Below, in pieces: positions 1 through 10,952 of a stretch of DNA of 64,000 bases; positions within the stretch are counted from its first letter, which is position 1; each line of letters opens with the position of its first letter. The stretch is from assembly GCA_027493675.1 (NCBI GenBank), contig JAOSKI010000012.1, positions 229,428 through 293,427 of the forward strand, read 5' to 3'. The stretch comes from Microthrixaceae bacterium (GTDB lineage: Bacteria; Actinomycetota; Acidimicrobiia; Acidimicrobiales; Microtrichaceae). The notes under the pieces were generated by a model. That model was not told where the DNA came from and ran no database searches. It saw only the letters and a list, made by a program, of their open reading frames with translations. A program made the translations under genes and the position numbers.

Positions 1-24
1 CGAACCGGACATGCACACAAAAGA

Positions 25-1098
25 GTGGTTGTGCACGCGCTTGCAGTAGTTGATATCGTGCCATGTACTCCGGTTCGGGCATCTCGACGGCCCGGCTCGG
101 CCGGGGACAACGCTCAGGGACCGCGACAGGATCGAGCACCGGGCGTGTTCGTGGAGCAAGGAGCACCGGGGGTGTTCGTGGAGCAAGCCACATCGTGGAG
201 GATCGAGGTCTTCGGGGACTCCCTCGAGTTGGCCCCCAAGACGATCGAGGCCTATACCCGCGATGTGCGGCAGTTCGCGCAGTGGGCGGAGCGTGGGGCG
301 GCCACCGGCCCGAACGATGTGGATCTTTCGATGCTGCGTCGCTACCTCGCGTACCTCCACACCGTGGGCCGTGCCCCTCGGACCATGTCTCGTGTCGCAG
401 CATCACTTCGCAGGTACTTCGCCTGGGCGGAATCGAACGCCCTGGTGGATGCGGATCCCACCCTCGCCCTGCGGGCTCCCGCCGGTGGCTCGCGCCTTCC
501 CAGGGTCCTCGGGTCCGACGAGTTGCACCAGATCCTCGATGAGCCGGCCCATGATCCCCACGGCACCGAGTCTCCGCCGGAGCTGGCGCTGCGCGACCGC
601 ACGGTCATGGAGGTGCTCTACGGCTCGGGGCTACGGGTCTCGGAGCTGTGTGGCCTCCGCATCGGCGACGTCGAGCTCCGACGCTCCCGTCTGACGGTCT
701 GGGGCAAGGGTTCCAAGCAGCGAGTGGTGCCGTTGTCGGCACCCTCGGTGAAGTTGTTGGAGGCCTGGCTTGGCTGGGGTCGTACCCGACACATCGAGTC
801 TGTGGTCGATTCATGCGAGAGTTGGACAGACGACGGGTGGATGTTCCACAACCAGCGTGGAAGCAGCCTGACCCCACGTGATGTGCGGCGGATCCTCGAC
901 AGGCGCTCACCTGTACCCACGCATCCCCACGCACTACGTCACAGCTTCGCCACTCATCTTCTGGATGGCGGTGCCGATCTACGCGTGGTGCAGGAACTTC
1001 TGGGGCATTCGGACCTGTCGACGACACAGATATACACACATGTGAGCCGGGAGCGCCTGCAGTCGGTGTACGCGGCCACACACCCAAGGGCGAACTGA
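25..1098 (+). CDS. xerC: Tyrosine recombinase XerC
   Basis: Site-specific recombinase of the XerC/XerD family that resolves chromosome dimers at dif. The N-terminal core-binding domain is about residues 55-150 and the catalytic domain about 160-350. All catalytic residues are visible: R204 (GLRVSEL), K228 (WGKGSK), H302 and R305 (HALRH), H328 (LLGHS) and the nucleophile Y337 (QIYTHV). The first 50 residues are not conserved in the family and include a 9-residue tandem duplication, so translation may really begin at GTG 145, 172 or 178. It overlaps the next gene by one base and sits upstream of whiG and rpsB, the usual actinobacterial place for xerC. The frame is intact. Confidence 0.93.
   Translation: MVVHALAVVDIVPCTPVRASRRPGSAGDNAQGPRQDRAPGVFVEQGAPGVFVEQATSWRIEVFGDSLELAPKTIEAYTRDVRQFAQWAERGAATGPNDVDLSMLRRYLAYLHTVGRAPRTMSRVAASLRRYFAWAESNALVDADPTLALRAPAGGSRLPRVLGSDELHQILDEPAHDPHGTESPPELALRDRTVMEVLYGSGLRVSELCGLRIGDVELRRSRLTVWGKGSKQRVVPLSAPSVKLLEAWLGWGRTRHIESVVDSCESWTDDGWMFHNQRGSSLTPRDVRRILDRRSPVPTHPHALRHSFATHLLDGGADLRVVQELLGHSDLSTTQIYTHVSRERLQSVYAATHPRAN
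134..187 (+). repeat. 27-bp direct tandem repeat, two copies
   Basis: Two adjacent 27-base units (134-160 and 161-187) differ at one base and encode APGVFVEQ twice in the xerC frame. Each copy offers in-frame GTG codons, so the duplication also duplicates candidate start sites. It lies before the conserved part of XerC. Confidence 0.85.
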
Positions 1099-1917
1099 TG
1101 CAGGCAACCACTCGCGACACGCTCCAGGCGAGCTCGACCACACCGGCGGTCGAGCTCGCCGCTCTCTGGCAGGACTACAAAGCCAACAAGGCCGACAAGG
1201 CCCGCGAGGCACTGATCGTGCACTTCTCGCCGTTGGTCAAGTACGTGGCCGGCCGTGTGGCTGTGGGGCTTCCCCCAACGTGGAGCACGCCGACCTTGTC
1301 AGCTACGGGATGTTCGGCCTCATCGACGCGATCGACAAGTTCGAGCCCGAACGTGGGTACAAGTTCGAGACCTATGCGATCAGTCGCATCAAGGGAGCGA
1401 TTCTCGACGAGTTGCGTTCGATCGACTGGGTTCCCCGCTCGGTGCGTTCCAAGTTGCGCCAGATCGAGAAGGCCATAGCGAAGCTTGAGGCCGTGCATCA
1501 CCGTCCGGCGACCGATCCCGAGCTGGCAGCAGAACTCGAATGGAGCGCGGAGCAGCTCCAGACTGCGCTCAACCAGATCTCTCAGGTCGGACTGGCCGCC
1601 TTGGACGAGATCCTCGCCGTGCCGGGGGAGAGGGGCGAGTCGATCACCCTGGGTGACACGATCGCCGACACCTCGGCTCACGGTCCGATGGGAGCGTTCG
1701 AGATCGCCGAGACCCGTCAGCTCCTCGGTCAGGCCATCAACGCGCTGCCAGAACGCGAGAAGCTCGTGCTAACGCTCTACTACTACGAGAGCATGACGCT
1801 GCAGGAGGTAGGTCAGGTGTTGGGTGTGACCGAGTCGCGGTGTGTCAGATCCACACCAAGGCGGTCCTGCACCTGCGGAGCCGACTTCAGGCCGCAGAGC
1901 GGATCCCGCCGGCCTGA
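1098..1917 (+). CDS. whiG: RNA polymerase sigma factor, WhiG/FliA type (two frameshifts)
   Basis: Alternative sigma-70 family factor of the WhiG/FliA group. Region 2 is seen in [31 protein letters not shown] and [15 protein letters not shown]. Region 3 follows, and region 4 has [15 protein letters not shown] and [14 protein letters not shown]. The frame changes near 1275 (one base missing in a C/A run) and near 1840 (one G missing); restoring both gives a protein of about 273 residues ending QAAERIPPA at TGA 1915-1917. In Streptomyces WhiG drives sporulation genes and in other bacteria FliA drives flagella; the target here cannot be told. Its start overlaps the xerC stop by one base, suggesting cotranscription. 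Confidence 0.88.
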
Positions 1918-2052
1918 GAGCGACAGCTCGGCGCGACGGCTCTGGCGAGGGCCGCGCGACCCGCTGCGCAGGTGCCTCGGATGACGATCGTCGCTGTACG
2001 CTGCCGACTGCTTCCCCGTGATGAACCCGCAAGCCGGGACGGGGAGGCCGAC

Positions 2053-2597
2053 GTGAGCAGGTTGCCAGGACGGAGCAGCCCGTGCGTGGCGAGAGCCGTG
2101 TTCGCCGCCGCGGCACTGCTTGTCCCCGTGGCCATCCCCGGGAGTGCTGTCGCTGCGGGTGTCCCGCGCGGTGCTGCCGCTGCGGAGCCGCTCGATGAGC
2201 CGAATCCGGCCTGGGTGCTTCCGGTGCAACGCTCCGTGGTGGACCACTTCAGGCCGCCGGCCACGCGATGGGGCGCCGGCAACCGTGGGTGGGAGTTCGC
2301 CACAGTCGATGGTGACCCGGTGGTGGCGGTGGGTGGCGGCATCGTCGCCTTTTCCGGATGGGTCGGTGGCAGGGGAGTCGTCACCCTCGACCACGGGGAG
2401 GCCTCCTTTCGAGCGTCACGGGCATGGCCGTGGTGTCGGTGCTGAGGGGCCAGGTCGTCGCAGGGGGTGAGCCCATCGGTCGTGCCCGGCAAGGCCTGCA
2501 CCTCGGATTCCGTCAGGACGGCGAGTACATCGATCCAGCGATTCTGTACAGCATCGTCCGTCACGCGGTGCTGGTTCCCGTCCCCGAGGACGCGTAG
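2053..2597 (+). CDS. Secreted M23/LytM-like protein, probably catalytically inactive (one frameshift)
   Basis: Begins at GTG 2053 behind a GGGGAGG ribosome site. Residues 1-35 look like a signal peptide with an alanine-rich core. A LytM fold follows (VVDHFRPP, GDPVVAVGGGIVAFSGW, RQGLHLGF, YIDPAILY). The usual zinc ligands H and D of the HxGxD motif are replaced by N and E (GNRGWEFA), so it is probably a non-enzymatic LytM factor. One G is missing near 2395; restored, the protein is about 182 residues. The position between whiG and rpsB is common in Actinobacteria. I infer a cell-wall or division-related regulatory role from the fold only. Confidence 0.75.
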
Positions 2598-2768
2598 GCA
2601 CCTGTCGCAGCGACGACGGCGGAATGCCTTGGGGATGGCCCCTGGTACTACACTCCTGCGTCGGCCCGATCCGGGGTCGATGACCATGAACCGCCCGTTC
2701 GCACCTTTCGGTCGCCGCCCGTCGGCGCAGCAGGACGGGTTTGCCGGAACCGAAGGGAAGGAGCAGGC

Positions 2769-3745
2769 GTGGCAGCAGTCGTCACCATGAAGCAGTTGTT
2801 GGAGGCCGGAGTGCATTTCGGTCACCAGACCCGTCGCTGGAACCCGAAGATGAAGCGATTCATCCACGGCGACCGCGGTGGCATCTACCTGATCGACCTC
2901 AACCAGACCCTTGAGGGAATCGAATCCGCCTACACCTACGTACGTGACCTGGTGGCCGGTGGGGAACCGTGCTGTTCATCGGCACGAAGAAGCAGGCTCA
3001 GGATTCGATCCAGGGATTCGCCGAGAAGTGCGGGATGCCATACATCAACCAGCGATGGTTGGGAGGCATGCTCACCAACTTCGAGACGATGTCCAAGCGG
3101 GTTTCGAAGATGAAGAACCTGCAGCTGATGCGGGCGTCGGGTGAGTTCGACCTCATGCCCAAGAAGGAAGCGCTGCTGCACGCCCGCGAGCTCGCGAAGC
3201 TCGAACGCAATCTCGGTGGCATCCGCAACCTGGAGCGCCTGCCCGACGCGGTGTTCATCCTCGATACGAAGAAGGAGGACATCGCGGTCACGGAGGCGAA
3301 CAAGCTCGGCATCTCGGTGGTGGCAGTGGTCGACACCAACTGCGATCCGGACCTCATCGACTACGTGATACCGGGCAACGACGACGCGATTCGCGCCGGC
3401 GACCTCATGTGCCGTGTGATCTCGGATGCCGTCATCGAAGGCAAGCTGATGCGTTCGAAGATGCATCCGGAGGCGGCCGAGGCCCGTCCGCGCACCATCG
3501 AGGAGGAGGCGGCCCACGAGCAGCGCCAGGCCGAAGCCCGCGCTCAGGCCGCAGCAGCAGCAGCCGAGCGTGAGGCGCGTGTTGCCGCAGCGAAGGCAAC
3601 CGCGTCGCAGGCACCTCCGGCGGAAGCCCCTGACACCACTACGCCTGAGTCTGCGTCCCCGAGCGGGTCGACACCCGAGAGCCCTCACGTGCAGGATGCT
3701 CAGGGTGAGGGTGACCACCCAGGCGACGGCGGGGAGTCAGACTGA
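2769..3745 (+). CDS. rpsB: 30S ribosomal protein S2 (one frameshift)
   Basis: Small-subunit ribosomal protein S2. Conserved segments include [63 protein letters not shown] and [17 protein letters not shown]. One G is missing from a G run near 2962, breaking the frame after VRDLVAGG. The tail after about residue 235 is a long Ala/Glu/Arg-rich extension typical of actinobacterial S2. A purine-rich ribosome site (GAAGGGAAGGAG) precedes GTG 2769; ATG 2787 is an alternative start. The stop overlaps the tsf start as ATGA, so the two are translationally coupled. A 170-base leader upstream contains TACACT, a possible -10 box. Confidence 0.95.
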
Positions 3746-4536
3746 TGCCGGAGTTCACAGCCAAGGACGTCAAGTCGCTTCGGGATGCAACCGGTGCCGG
3801 GATGATGGACGCGAAGAAGGCCCTCACCGAGGCCGACGGCGACCGTGACAGGGCTGCTCAGATCCTTAGGGAGAAAGGCCTCTCCAAGGTGGCCACACTC
3901 GAGGATCGGGAGAACACCCAGGGATCTGTGGCGGTGGCCCGTGAGGGGAGCACCGTCGCCCTCGTGGAGCTCAAGAGCGAGACGGACTTCTCGGCGAAGG
4001 CGGCGGACTTCGTTGAGCTCACCCAGAGGCTGGCCAATGCGGTCCTGGCCGACGGTGAAGATGCGGTCGATGCGCTGCAGGGCGCGATCGACGACATCAA
4101 GATCGCCAAGAAGGAGAACATCGAACTGGGCGTCGTTGCCCGCTTCGATGCAGCAGCCGGCAACGGCGTGGATGCGTACACGCACATGCAGGATGGTCGC
4201 GGGACGAACGGCGTGATCATCGAGATCGCGGGGGCCGACGACGAGACGACCCACGAGATCGCGCTGCACTGCGCCTTCGCGAAGCCCGACGCTCTCACCC
4301 GCGAGGAGATCGATCCTGCCCTGGTAGAGCGGGCACGCGAGGGTTTCGAGGCCCTCACGATCAAGGAGGGCAAGCCGGAGCAGGCGATCCCCAAGATCGT
4401 CGATGGCCGCCTCAACTCCTGGTATGCAGAGCGCGTACTGCCGGAGCAGGGCCTCTTCGGTGACAAGCAGACCGTCCAGGAGCGCCTCGGCGAGGCGACG
4501 ATCGTCAGGTTCGTCCAGGCGTACATCGGAGGCTGA
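3745..4536 (+). CDS. tsf: Elongation factor Ts
   Basis: Guanine-nucleotide exchange factor for EF-Tu. The N-terminal UBA-like domain reads VKSLRDATGAGMMDAKKAL and is followed by ALVELKSETDFSAK, the TDFV-like motif that contacts EF-Tu. The C-terminal part carries the dimerisation repeats and ends near FVQAYIGG. At 263 residues it matches the long, two-subdomain form found in Actinobacteria. The frame is intact. ATG 3745 overlaps the rpsB stop, and pyrH follows after 72 bases. Confidence 0.96.
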   Translation: MPEFTAKDVKSLRDATGAGMMDAKKALTEADGDRDRAAQILREKGLSKVATLEDRENTQGSVAVAREGSTVALVELKSETDFSAKAADFVELTQRLANAVLADGEDAVDALQGAIDDIKIAKKENIELGVVARFDAAAGNGVDAYTHMQDGRGTNGVIIEIAGADDETTHEIALHCAFAKPDALTREEIDPALVERAREGFEALTIKEGKPEQAIPKIVDGRLNSWYAERVLPEQGLFGDKQTVQERLGEATIVRFVQAYIGG

Positions 4537-4608
4537 TCCCGATGATGGTCGGCATCGCTCCGACCGTGGCATCCACCGATCGCCGAATCGCACGAGCAGA
4601 CCCTGGGA

Positions 4609-5369
4609 GTGGAGATGCCCGCTGAGGAAGACCAGACCGAGCCGCCACGCGGCGGGAAGACCCCGCGCTGGTCACGTGTGATGCTCAAGCTCTCCGGCGA
4701 GGCCTTCGCCGGGGAGACCGGCAACGGCCTCGACGGTGATGTGGTCAATCGCCTGGCGGCCGAGATCATCGAAGCCAAGTCCACCTTCGACGTCGACATC
4801 GCGGTCGTGGTGGGTGGTGGGAACATCTGGCGTGGAATGAGTGGCGAGGGAGCCGGAATGGACCGCGCCCAGGCCGACTACATGGGCATGTTGGCCACGG
4901 TGATCAATGCACTTGCGCTCCAGGAGACCCTGGAGCGCCTGGGCCAGCCGACCAGGGTGCAGACGGCGATCCACATGTCGCAGGTGGCCGAGCCCTACAT
5001 CCGGCGTCGTGCAATAAGGCATCTCGAGAAGGGGCGCGTGGTCATCTTCGCGGCCGGTACCGGCAATCCATACTTCACCACGGACACCACTGCGGCCCTA
5101 CGCGCCGTGGAACTCGACGCCGGAGCGATCCTGATGGGCAAGAGCGGAACCGACGGTGTCTACACCGCTGATCCGCGTACGGACCCGGACGCAGAGCTTC
5201 TCAGTGAGGTGTCGTTCATGGAGGTGCTGCAACGTGGACTCGGGTGATGGACTCGACCGCGACGTCGCTCTGCATGGACAACGACCTGCCCATCTGTGTG
5301 TTCGACCTCATGGGCCACAACATCTGTCGGCTGCTCGCCGGCGAGCGCGTCGGCACCCTGGTCTCCTGA
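4609..5369 (+). CDS. pyrH: UMP kinase (one frameshift)
   Basis: Amino-acid-kinase-fold enzyme that phosphorylates UMP to UDP in pyrimidine nucleotide synthesis. Visible motifs are [54 protein letters not shown] and [13 protein letters not shown]. One G is missing near 5242 after LQRGLG; the next frame gives [17 protein letters not shown] through RVGTLVS and stops at 5367-5369. Length after repair is about 253 residues, normal for the family. ATG 4609 and ATG 4615 are both possible. It lies in the conserved order rpsB-tsf-pyrH-frr. Confidence 0.94.
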
Positions 5370-5436
5370 CCCCTGCCGTGCCTGCTTTGGCCACGTTGTG
5401 CACCTCAGCGGTGCGCGGTGTGAAAGGCTTGTCGCA

Positions 5437-6006
5437 ATGACAGACGAGTTTGCAGACGCCATCGTCTCCGATGCCTCGGAACGGATGCGCAACGCAGTTG
5501 TGCACGCCCGCAGCGAGTTCTCGGGCATTCGCACAGGGCGTGCGAACCCCGGCCTGGTCGAGAAGCTCCCGGTGGAGTACTACGGCAGCACGGTGCCCCT
5601 TCAGCAGCTGGCCGGCTTCTCGGTGCCCGAGGCCAGGATGCTCATGATCTCGCCGTTCGACAAGAGCTCGATCGGAGCGATCGAGCGCGCCATCGGAGAG
5701 GCCAACCTCGGTCTCAATCCTTCCAATGACGGAGCAGCGATCCGCTTGGCGTTCCCGCCGCTGACCGAGGAGCGTCGCCGGGACTTCGTTCGACTGGCCA
5801 AGGCCCGAGCAGAGGACGGCAGGAACGCGATACGCGCTGCCCGCCGTGAGGCGCGCAAGGACCTCGAATCGATGGAACGTGACGGCGACATCTCCGAGGA
5901 CGACCTGAGGCGCTACGAGGATGCCCTCGACAAGCTCACAAGGACGAGCGAATCGGAGATCGACGGCGCGCTGGCGCAGAAGACCACTGAGTTGATGGAG
6001 GCGTGA
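5437..6006 (+). CDS. frr: Ribosome recycling factor
   Basis: Releases ribosomes from mRNA after termination together with EF-G. At 189 residues it has the expected length. Family motifs include FSGIRTGRANPGLV, VEYYGSTVPLQQLA, PFDKSSIGAIERAI and LNPSNDGAAIRLAFPPLTEERR. I chose ATG 5437 because the protein aligns from MTDEFADAIV and an AAAGG sequence precedes it; the longer open frame to 5296 has no family match. The frame is intact. Confidence 0.96.
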   Translation: MTDEFADAIVSDASERMRNAVVHARSEFSGIRTGRANPGLVEKLPVEYYGSTVPLQQLAGFSVPEARMLMISPFDKSSIGAIERAIGEANLGLNPSNDGAAIRLAFPPLTEERRRDFVRLAKARAEDGRNAIRAARREARKDLESMERDGDISEDDLRRYEDALDKLTRTSESEIDGALAQKTTELMEA

Positions 6007-6043
6007 TGCCTGCACCGCCCATGCACCGCGACGGAGACCGCAC

Positions 6044-7886
6044 ATGAGCAGAGACGACCAGGATTTCGATGGCGACCCCTCCGGCGAGGAGGACGCTTCG
6101 CAGGACCATGCCGGGCGACAGCAGCCGGGCGGTGGTGACACCGGTGGCGAGGGTGTGAGGATCCTCGGGGCGCAGGAGGCCGCCGAGGTGACCGGTCGTC
6201 ACGACGTGGTTCGCCGTGGCGACCGCTCGAAGCGATTCGGTGACCGTCCGGAGCCCCGGACCCCTACCGGGGATCTGCCACGGATCACGATCTCGTCCAC
6301 CGAGGATCGAGGCAGTGCGGACCGCTTCGGTGCGGTGCCGGTGGTCCCGTCCTCGGGGGCACCGCCGGGGGAGCGTTCCGGGGTCGGACACGCTCGGGTG
6401 GCCCCCGACGAGCCGGAGGCCACCTCACAGCGGGAGATCTCGTACCGGGCCGAGGATCCCGACCAGCGCGGAGAACCTCCCTACATCCAGGAGGGCACGT
6501 ACATCGACGAAGGCACCGAGGATCTCCGCGAGGAGTACGGACGGCCGGTGGAGTCGGTACCGCGGATTGAGACGACCATGGATGAGCCGATGCCGGTCGA
6601 CGAACCCGGCGAGGACCGGGACGACACCTTCGTCCTGCCTCACTGGACCGAACCTGCCACCGGACAGGTGCCGAAGGTCGTGACCGATGTGCCCGAGGAG
6701 TCACCGGGCACGGGTGACCAGATGAGGTGGCGGGACCTCGACAGCGACGAGTCCGACGGTGGTTTCGAGGACCTCCTGGAGGACGCCCCGCGCCTCGGGG
6801 CGCTCTCCGGGCAGCGGGATCCCTTCGAGGACGACGACGCATTCGAGGACTACTTCTCCGGCGGCAGTCGACGTGGATGAAGATCCGCTCGCTGCCTTCG
6901 GAGGAGTGGACGCGCCTTTCGACGAACCTCCCGTGCGTTCTGCTCCCAGGCCGAGGCGCCGTGAACGTTCCCGCGACGGCGTTGGCGGCGACCGCATCGA
7001 CCGCGATGATCGTTCCTCGGCCGGAGTGGGTTCAGGGGACCGCAACCTGCCCGTTGCGGTGGCGGTCGGCGTCGGTCTCGTGGCGCTGGGTTTGATCTGC
7101 TTCAAGCTCGGCACCCTGCCCACCGCCATCCTCGCCACTGTCGTGGTGACGCTGGCAGGCATGGAGTACTTCAACGCGGTGCGCACCGCTGGATACAACC
7201 CGGCGACGCTGCTGGGCATGGCGGCCGTGTGCGGGTTCGTCCTGTCGACGGCTCTGTTCGGGCTCGCCGCCTATCCGCTGCTCATAGGCATCACGGTCGT
7301 GGCTGTGCTGGTCTGGTACCTGCTGGTCGCACCGGGTGACGGGTCGGTGCCGAACCTGGCGATGACGCTGCTCGGGGTCTTCTGGATAGGCGGGCTGGGG
7401 TCCTTCGCGGGGCTGTTCCTGGGCCTCGGCGACGTGGTCGCCGACCGTGGCGGGCTGGACACGAACCCGGGCATCGGCGTGCTGCTGGCTGCGGTGATCG
7501 CATCGGTCTCCTACGACGTCGGCGGATACTTCGTCGGGCGCAGGTTCGGCCACACCAGGCTCTCGGCCGCCAGCCCCAACAAGACGCAGGAGGGCTTCGC
7601 CGGCGGTATCGCTGTCTCGGTCGTGGTCACCACCGTAGCGGTGTCGTTCGTCTCGCCCATCGGCGACGACAACCTCTTCAGGACCTTCGTGTTCGCACTC
7701 CTGTGTGCCCTGGCCGCACCCATCGGCGACCTGTGTGAGTCGTTCGTAAAACGGGATCTGGGGGTGAAGGACATGGGTACGGTGTTGCCAGGTCACGGGG
7801 GTGTGCTCGACCGGTTCGACTCGCTGCTGTTCGTGCTCCCAGTCGCCTACTTCGTGACGATCCCGCTGGGGGTCTGGACGGTCTGA
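6044..7886 (+). CDS. cdsA: Phosphatidate cytidylyltransferase with a long acidic N-terminal region (one frameshift)
   Basis: Makes CDP-diacylglycerol from phosphatidate and CTP for phospholipid synthesis. The C-terminal part (about 7030-7886) is a multi-spanning membrane domain ending in the CdsA signature, seen as SFVKRDLGVKDMG followed by LPGHGGVLDRFDSLLF. The first 280 residues are soluble, rich in Asp, Glu, Gly and Pro, with no recognised domain. The frame changes near 6870 by the equivalent of one extra base or two missing bases. Joining the frames gives about 614 residues, far longer than usual CdsA (about 270-300). Alternatively these are two overlapping genes. Gene order frr-cdsA-dxr-rseP is conserved in bacteria. 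Confidence 0.88.
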
Positions 7887-7976
7887 GCCGGCCGAGGGGG
7901 ATGTGTCACCTCGCATCGGAACCTGCTCGGTCGCCCGATGCCCACGGCTCGGCAGCCCCGGTAGAATGACATCCCC

Positions 7977-9163
7977 ATGACCACCGTGGCCCTGTTGGGC
8001 TCAACCGGGTCGATCGGCACCCAGGCGATCGAAGTGATCGAGGCCGAGCCCGACCGATTCGACATCGTCGCGCTCGGCGCCAACTCCTCGATCGAGCAGC
8101 TTGCCGAGCAGACCGAACGCGTGCGACCGCACGTGGTTGCCATAGCCGACACGACGCGGGCAGCCGAGCTGAAGGAGATGCTTCCGTCGGGTGTGGAGCT
8201 GCTGTCGGGCCCCGAGGCGATGGCGGAGGCCGCGGTGCGGGCCGATGTGGCAATCAACGGTGTCGTGGGGTTTGCGGGTCTGCCGGTCACGCTCGCCGTG
8301 CTGGCCGCGGGCCGGCGTCTGGCTCTCGCCAACAAGGAGTCCCTGATCGCTGCGGGCCCCGTAGTGCGGCCGCTGCGGGACACGCCCGGCGCGGAGTTGG
8401 TGCCGGTTGACAGCGAGCACTGCGCCATCCACATGTGCCTTCGAGCCGGGGAGGGTGACCGGCATCTCCGCGAGGTGGTGCTCACCGCGTCCGGAGGGCC
8501 GTTCCGTGGCCGCTCGCGCCAGGAGCTCGAGGACGTGACCGTCGAACAGGCACTCACCCACCCCACATGGTCGATGGGCCCGAAGATCACCGTGGACTCC
8601 TCGACGCTGATGAACAAGGGACTCGAGGTGATCGAGGCCCATGAGCTGTTCGGGGTCTCCTACGACGACATCGAAGTCGTAGTGCATCCTCAGTCGATCG
8701 TGCATTCGATGGCGACCTTCAGCGACGGCGCGACGATCGCCCAGCTGTCTCTGCCCGACATGCGCCTGCCGATCGGCTACGCGCTGGCGTATCCCGACCG
8801 CATGGACACTCCCTTCGGTGCCATCGACTTCACCGACGCCTTTACGCTCGAGTTCGAACCACCCGACCGGGACTCCTTCAGGTGCCTGGGCCTGGCCTTC
8901 GAAGCCGGAAGGGTCGGGGGACCGCCCCCGCATGGCTGTCCGGCGCCAACGAAGTGGTCGTCGACGGATTCCTCGCCGGCCGGGTGCGTTGGGTCGACAT
9001 CGCGGCGGTCCTGGAATCGGTGCTGGATCGTTGGGACGGGGCGCGTGCGGAGTCCGTCGAAGCGGTCCTCGACGCAGACAGGGCGGCGCGCATGGTTGCC
9101 GCGGAGCTGATGGACCCGGACGGACGCGGAGCTGACGCGATCGATGCAGGTGGGAACCGATGA
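7977..9163 (+). CDS. dxr: 1-deoxy-D-xylulose 5-phosphate reductoisomerase (one frameshift)
   Basis: Second step of the MEP isoprenoid pathway (DXP to MEP, NADPH-dependent). The Rossmann motif is LLGSTGSIGTQAIEVI at the N-terminus. LALANKESLIAAG, PVDSEHCAI, LTASGGPFRG, THPTWSMGPKITVDSSTLMN and HPQSIVHSM are substrate- and metal-binding segments. One G is missing from a run near 8920, before TAPAWLSGANEVVV. Length after repair is about 396 residues, normal. The stop overlaps rseP as ATGA. Together with ispG nearby this places two MEP-pathway enzymes in one operon. Confidence 0.95.
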
Positions 9164-10904
9164 CTGACCAACGAGAGCAGCCGCGCGGTGCCGACGGCCC
9201 CGAGGCCGCGACCGCGAGCGGCTCCCCGGACGACTCCGACGGTGACGCGGGCAAGTCGCTGATCGAGAACCCGTTCGTTCGCTGGGGTGTCCTGTTCGCC
9301 CTTGGCGTTCTCGCGGTCTACGGCCTGCTGAGCGGTGCCGTCGGTTGGCTGTTCAGCGTGGCGGTGCTCGCTCCCGTGCTGGTGGCGTTGGTGCTGTCCG
9401 AACTGGACCGCGATGCAGAGTCGCGCGTGGCTCGGGTTGTCGCCGTGGCGGGGCTGGTCGTGTGGCTCGCGGTGACCGGCGGGTTGGCGATGATCCTCGT
9501 GGTCGGGGCCGTGATCCTCATGATCTTCCTCCACGAGCTGGGCCACTACATGGCGGCGAAGCATGCAGGCATGAAGGTCACGGAGTTCTTCCTCGGCTTC
9601 GGGACGCGCCTGTGGTCGTTCAAGCGCGGAGAGACCGAGTTCGGGCTCAAGGCGATCCCAGCGGGCGCCTACGTGAAGATCATCGGCATGAACAACCTCG
9701 AGGAGGTCGATCCCGCGGATGAGGCGAGGACGTACCGCCAGGCGCCGTTCCATTCACGATTCAGCGTCGCGATCGCGGGTTCCGCCATGCACTTCGCCCT
9801 TGCGCTGGTCCTGCTCGTGGTCCAGTTCGCGGCGTTCGGTCGCGTGGACGACAGTAGATGGGTCATCGGCGACCTGACCGAGGGTGGTGCCGCGCAGCAG
9901 GCAGGGCTCCGCAGTGGCGACCAGGTCGTGTCATTCGACGGCGAGCCCGTGGGATCCTTCGACGAGTTCCGTGACCAGATAGCTGCTGCCACCGGCGAGG
10001 TCGTCGTGGAGGTGGAGCGCAACGGTGAGACCGAGGCGATCCCGGTGGAGCTGATCCGGCGCGGCAAGATCATCGGTACCGTGGGAACCGATGTGGACGT
10101 GCTCGAAGCGTCGGGTCGCCTCTTCGTTGGCCCGCTGGTGGAGCACTCCAGGGGTGAGCGTGCGGGGTTGGAGACCGGGCAGCGGATCGTCTCGGTCAAC
10201 GGAACCGATGTGGAGAGTCTGGACGACCTCGCAGATGCAGTGGCCGCATCCGAGGGCGGTGAGGTGGATCTGATCGTCACCGGCGGTTCCGGGGGCGAGA
10301 AGTCGGCCACGGTGGATCTGGGTAGCGCGGTGGCGACCACGGACCCGGGCGCCTTCCTGGGTGTCGGGGTGGAGAACGAACTGCAGCGTGAATCGCTTCC
10401 GTCGGCCGCCCTCAGCGCTGTCGAGGAGTTCGGCCGGGGTGTCGGAGCGAGCGTCGTGGGGATCGCAACCGTGTTCAATCCACCGCGTCTCGTCGGGTTC
10501 CTGGGTGACACGGTGACGGGCGGTGAACAGGACGTCACCGAGAAGCCGACCCCGCGGAGCAGGTCGAGGTGTCCAGTGACGCAGGGCGTCCAACCTCGAT
10601 CATCGGGGCGGTCGCGTACGGGGCCGACATGACCGCTGAGAACCTCTCGAACCTGATCGGCTTCCTGATCGCTCTGAACATCTTCATCGGCGTGTTCAAC
10701 CTCATCCCGCTGTTGCCCTTCGACGGCGGTCACGTGGCGATCGCCGTCTACGAGAAGGTGCGCGAGGTGGCTTCGGGGTCCGGCAAGCGCTACATAGCGG
10801 ACATCACGCGGATGATCCCGGTCGCGTACGGGGTCGTGACGGTGCTGGCTGTGGTGGGGCTGCTGGCGATGTACCTGGACCTCACCATGGGTGTCAGCGC
10901 CTGA
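9160..10904 (+). CDS. rseP: Site-2 zinc metalloprotease RseP with two PDZ domains (one frameshift)
   Basis: Intramembrane protease that cleaves anti-sigma factors and remnant signal peptides. The active-site HELGH is at residues 125-129 in a membrane helix, and the second metal motif is NLIPLLPFDGGH near the C-terminus. Two PDZ domains lie between (QAGLRSGDQVVSFDG and RAGLETGQRIVSVNG). An extra hydrophilic N-terminus and two helices precede the catalytic helix. One G is missing near 10556; the next frame continues SSDAGRPTSIIGAV to the normal end. Length after repair is about 581 residues, longer than E. coli RseP (450). Confidence 0.93.
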
Positions 10905-10952
10905 TCGCGGGTGCTCGGAGCCCCGCCCTGCGGCGGCTGTAGCCTTCGGTCC

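Noticed and set aside
1260..1285. Programmed frameshifting in whiG and similar genes
   Set aside because: Breaks occur in dozens of unrelated genes at simple G/C runs without slippery heptamers and pseudoknots; read error explains them.
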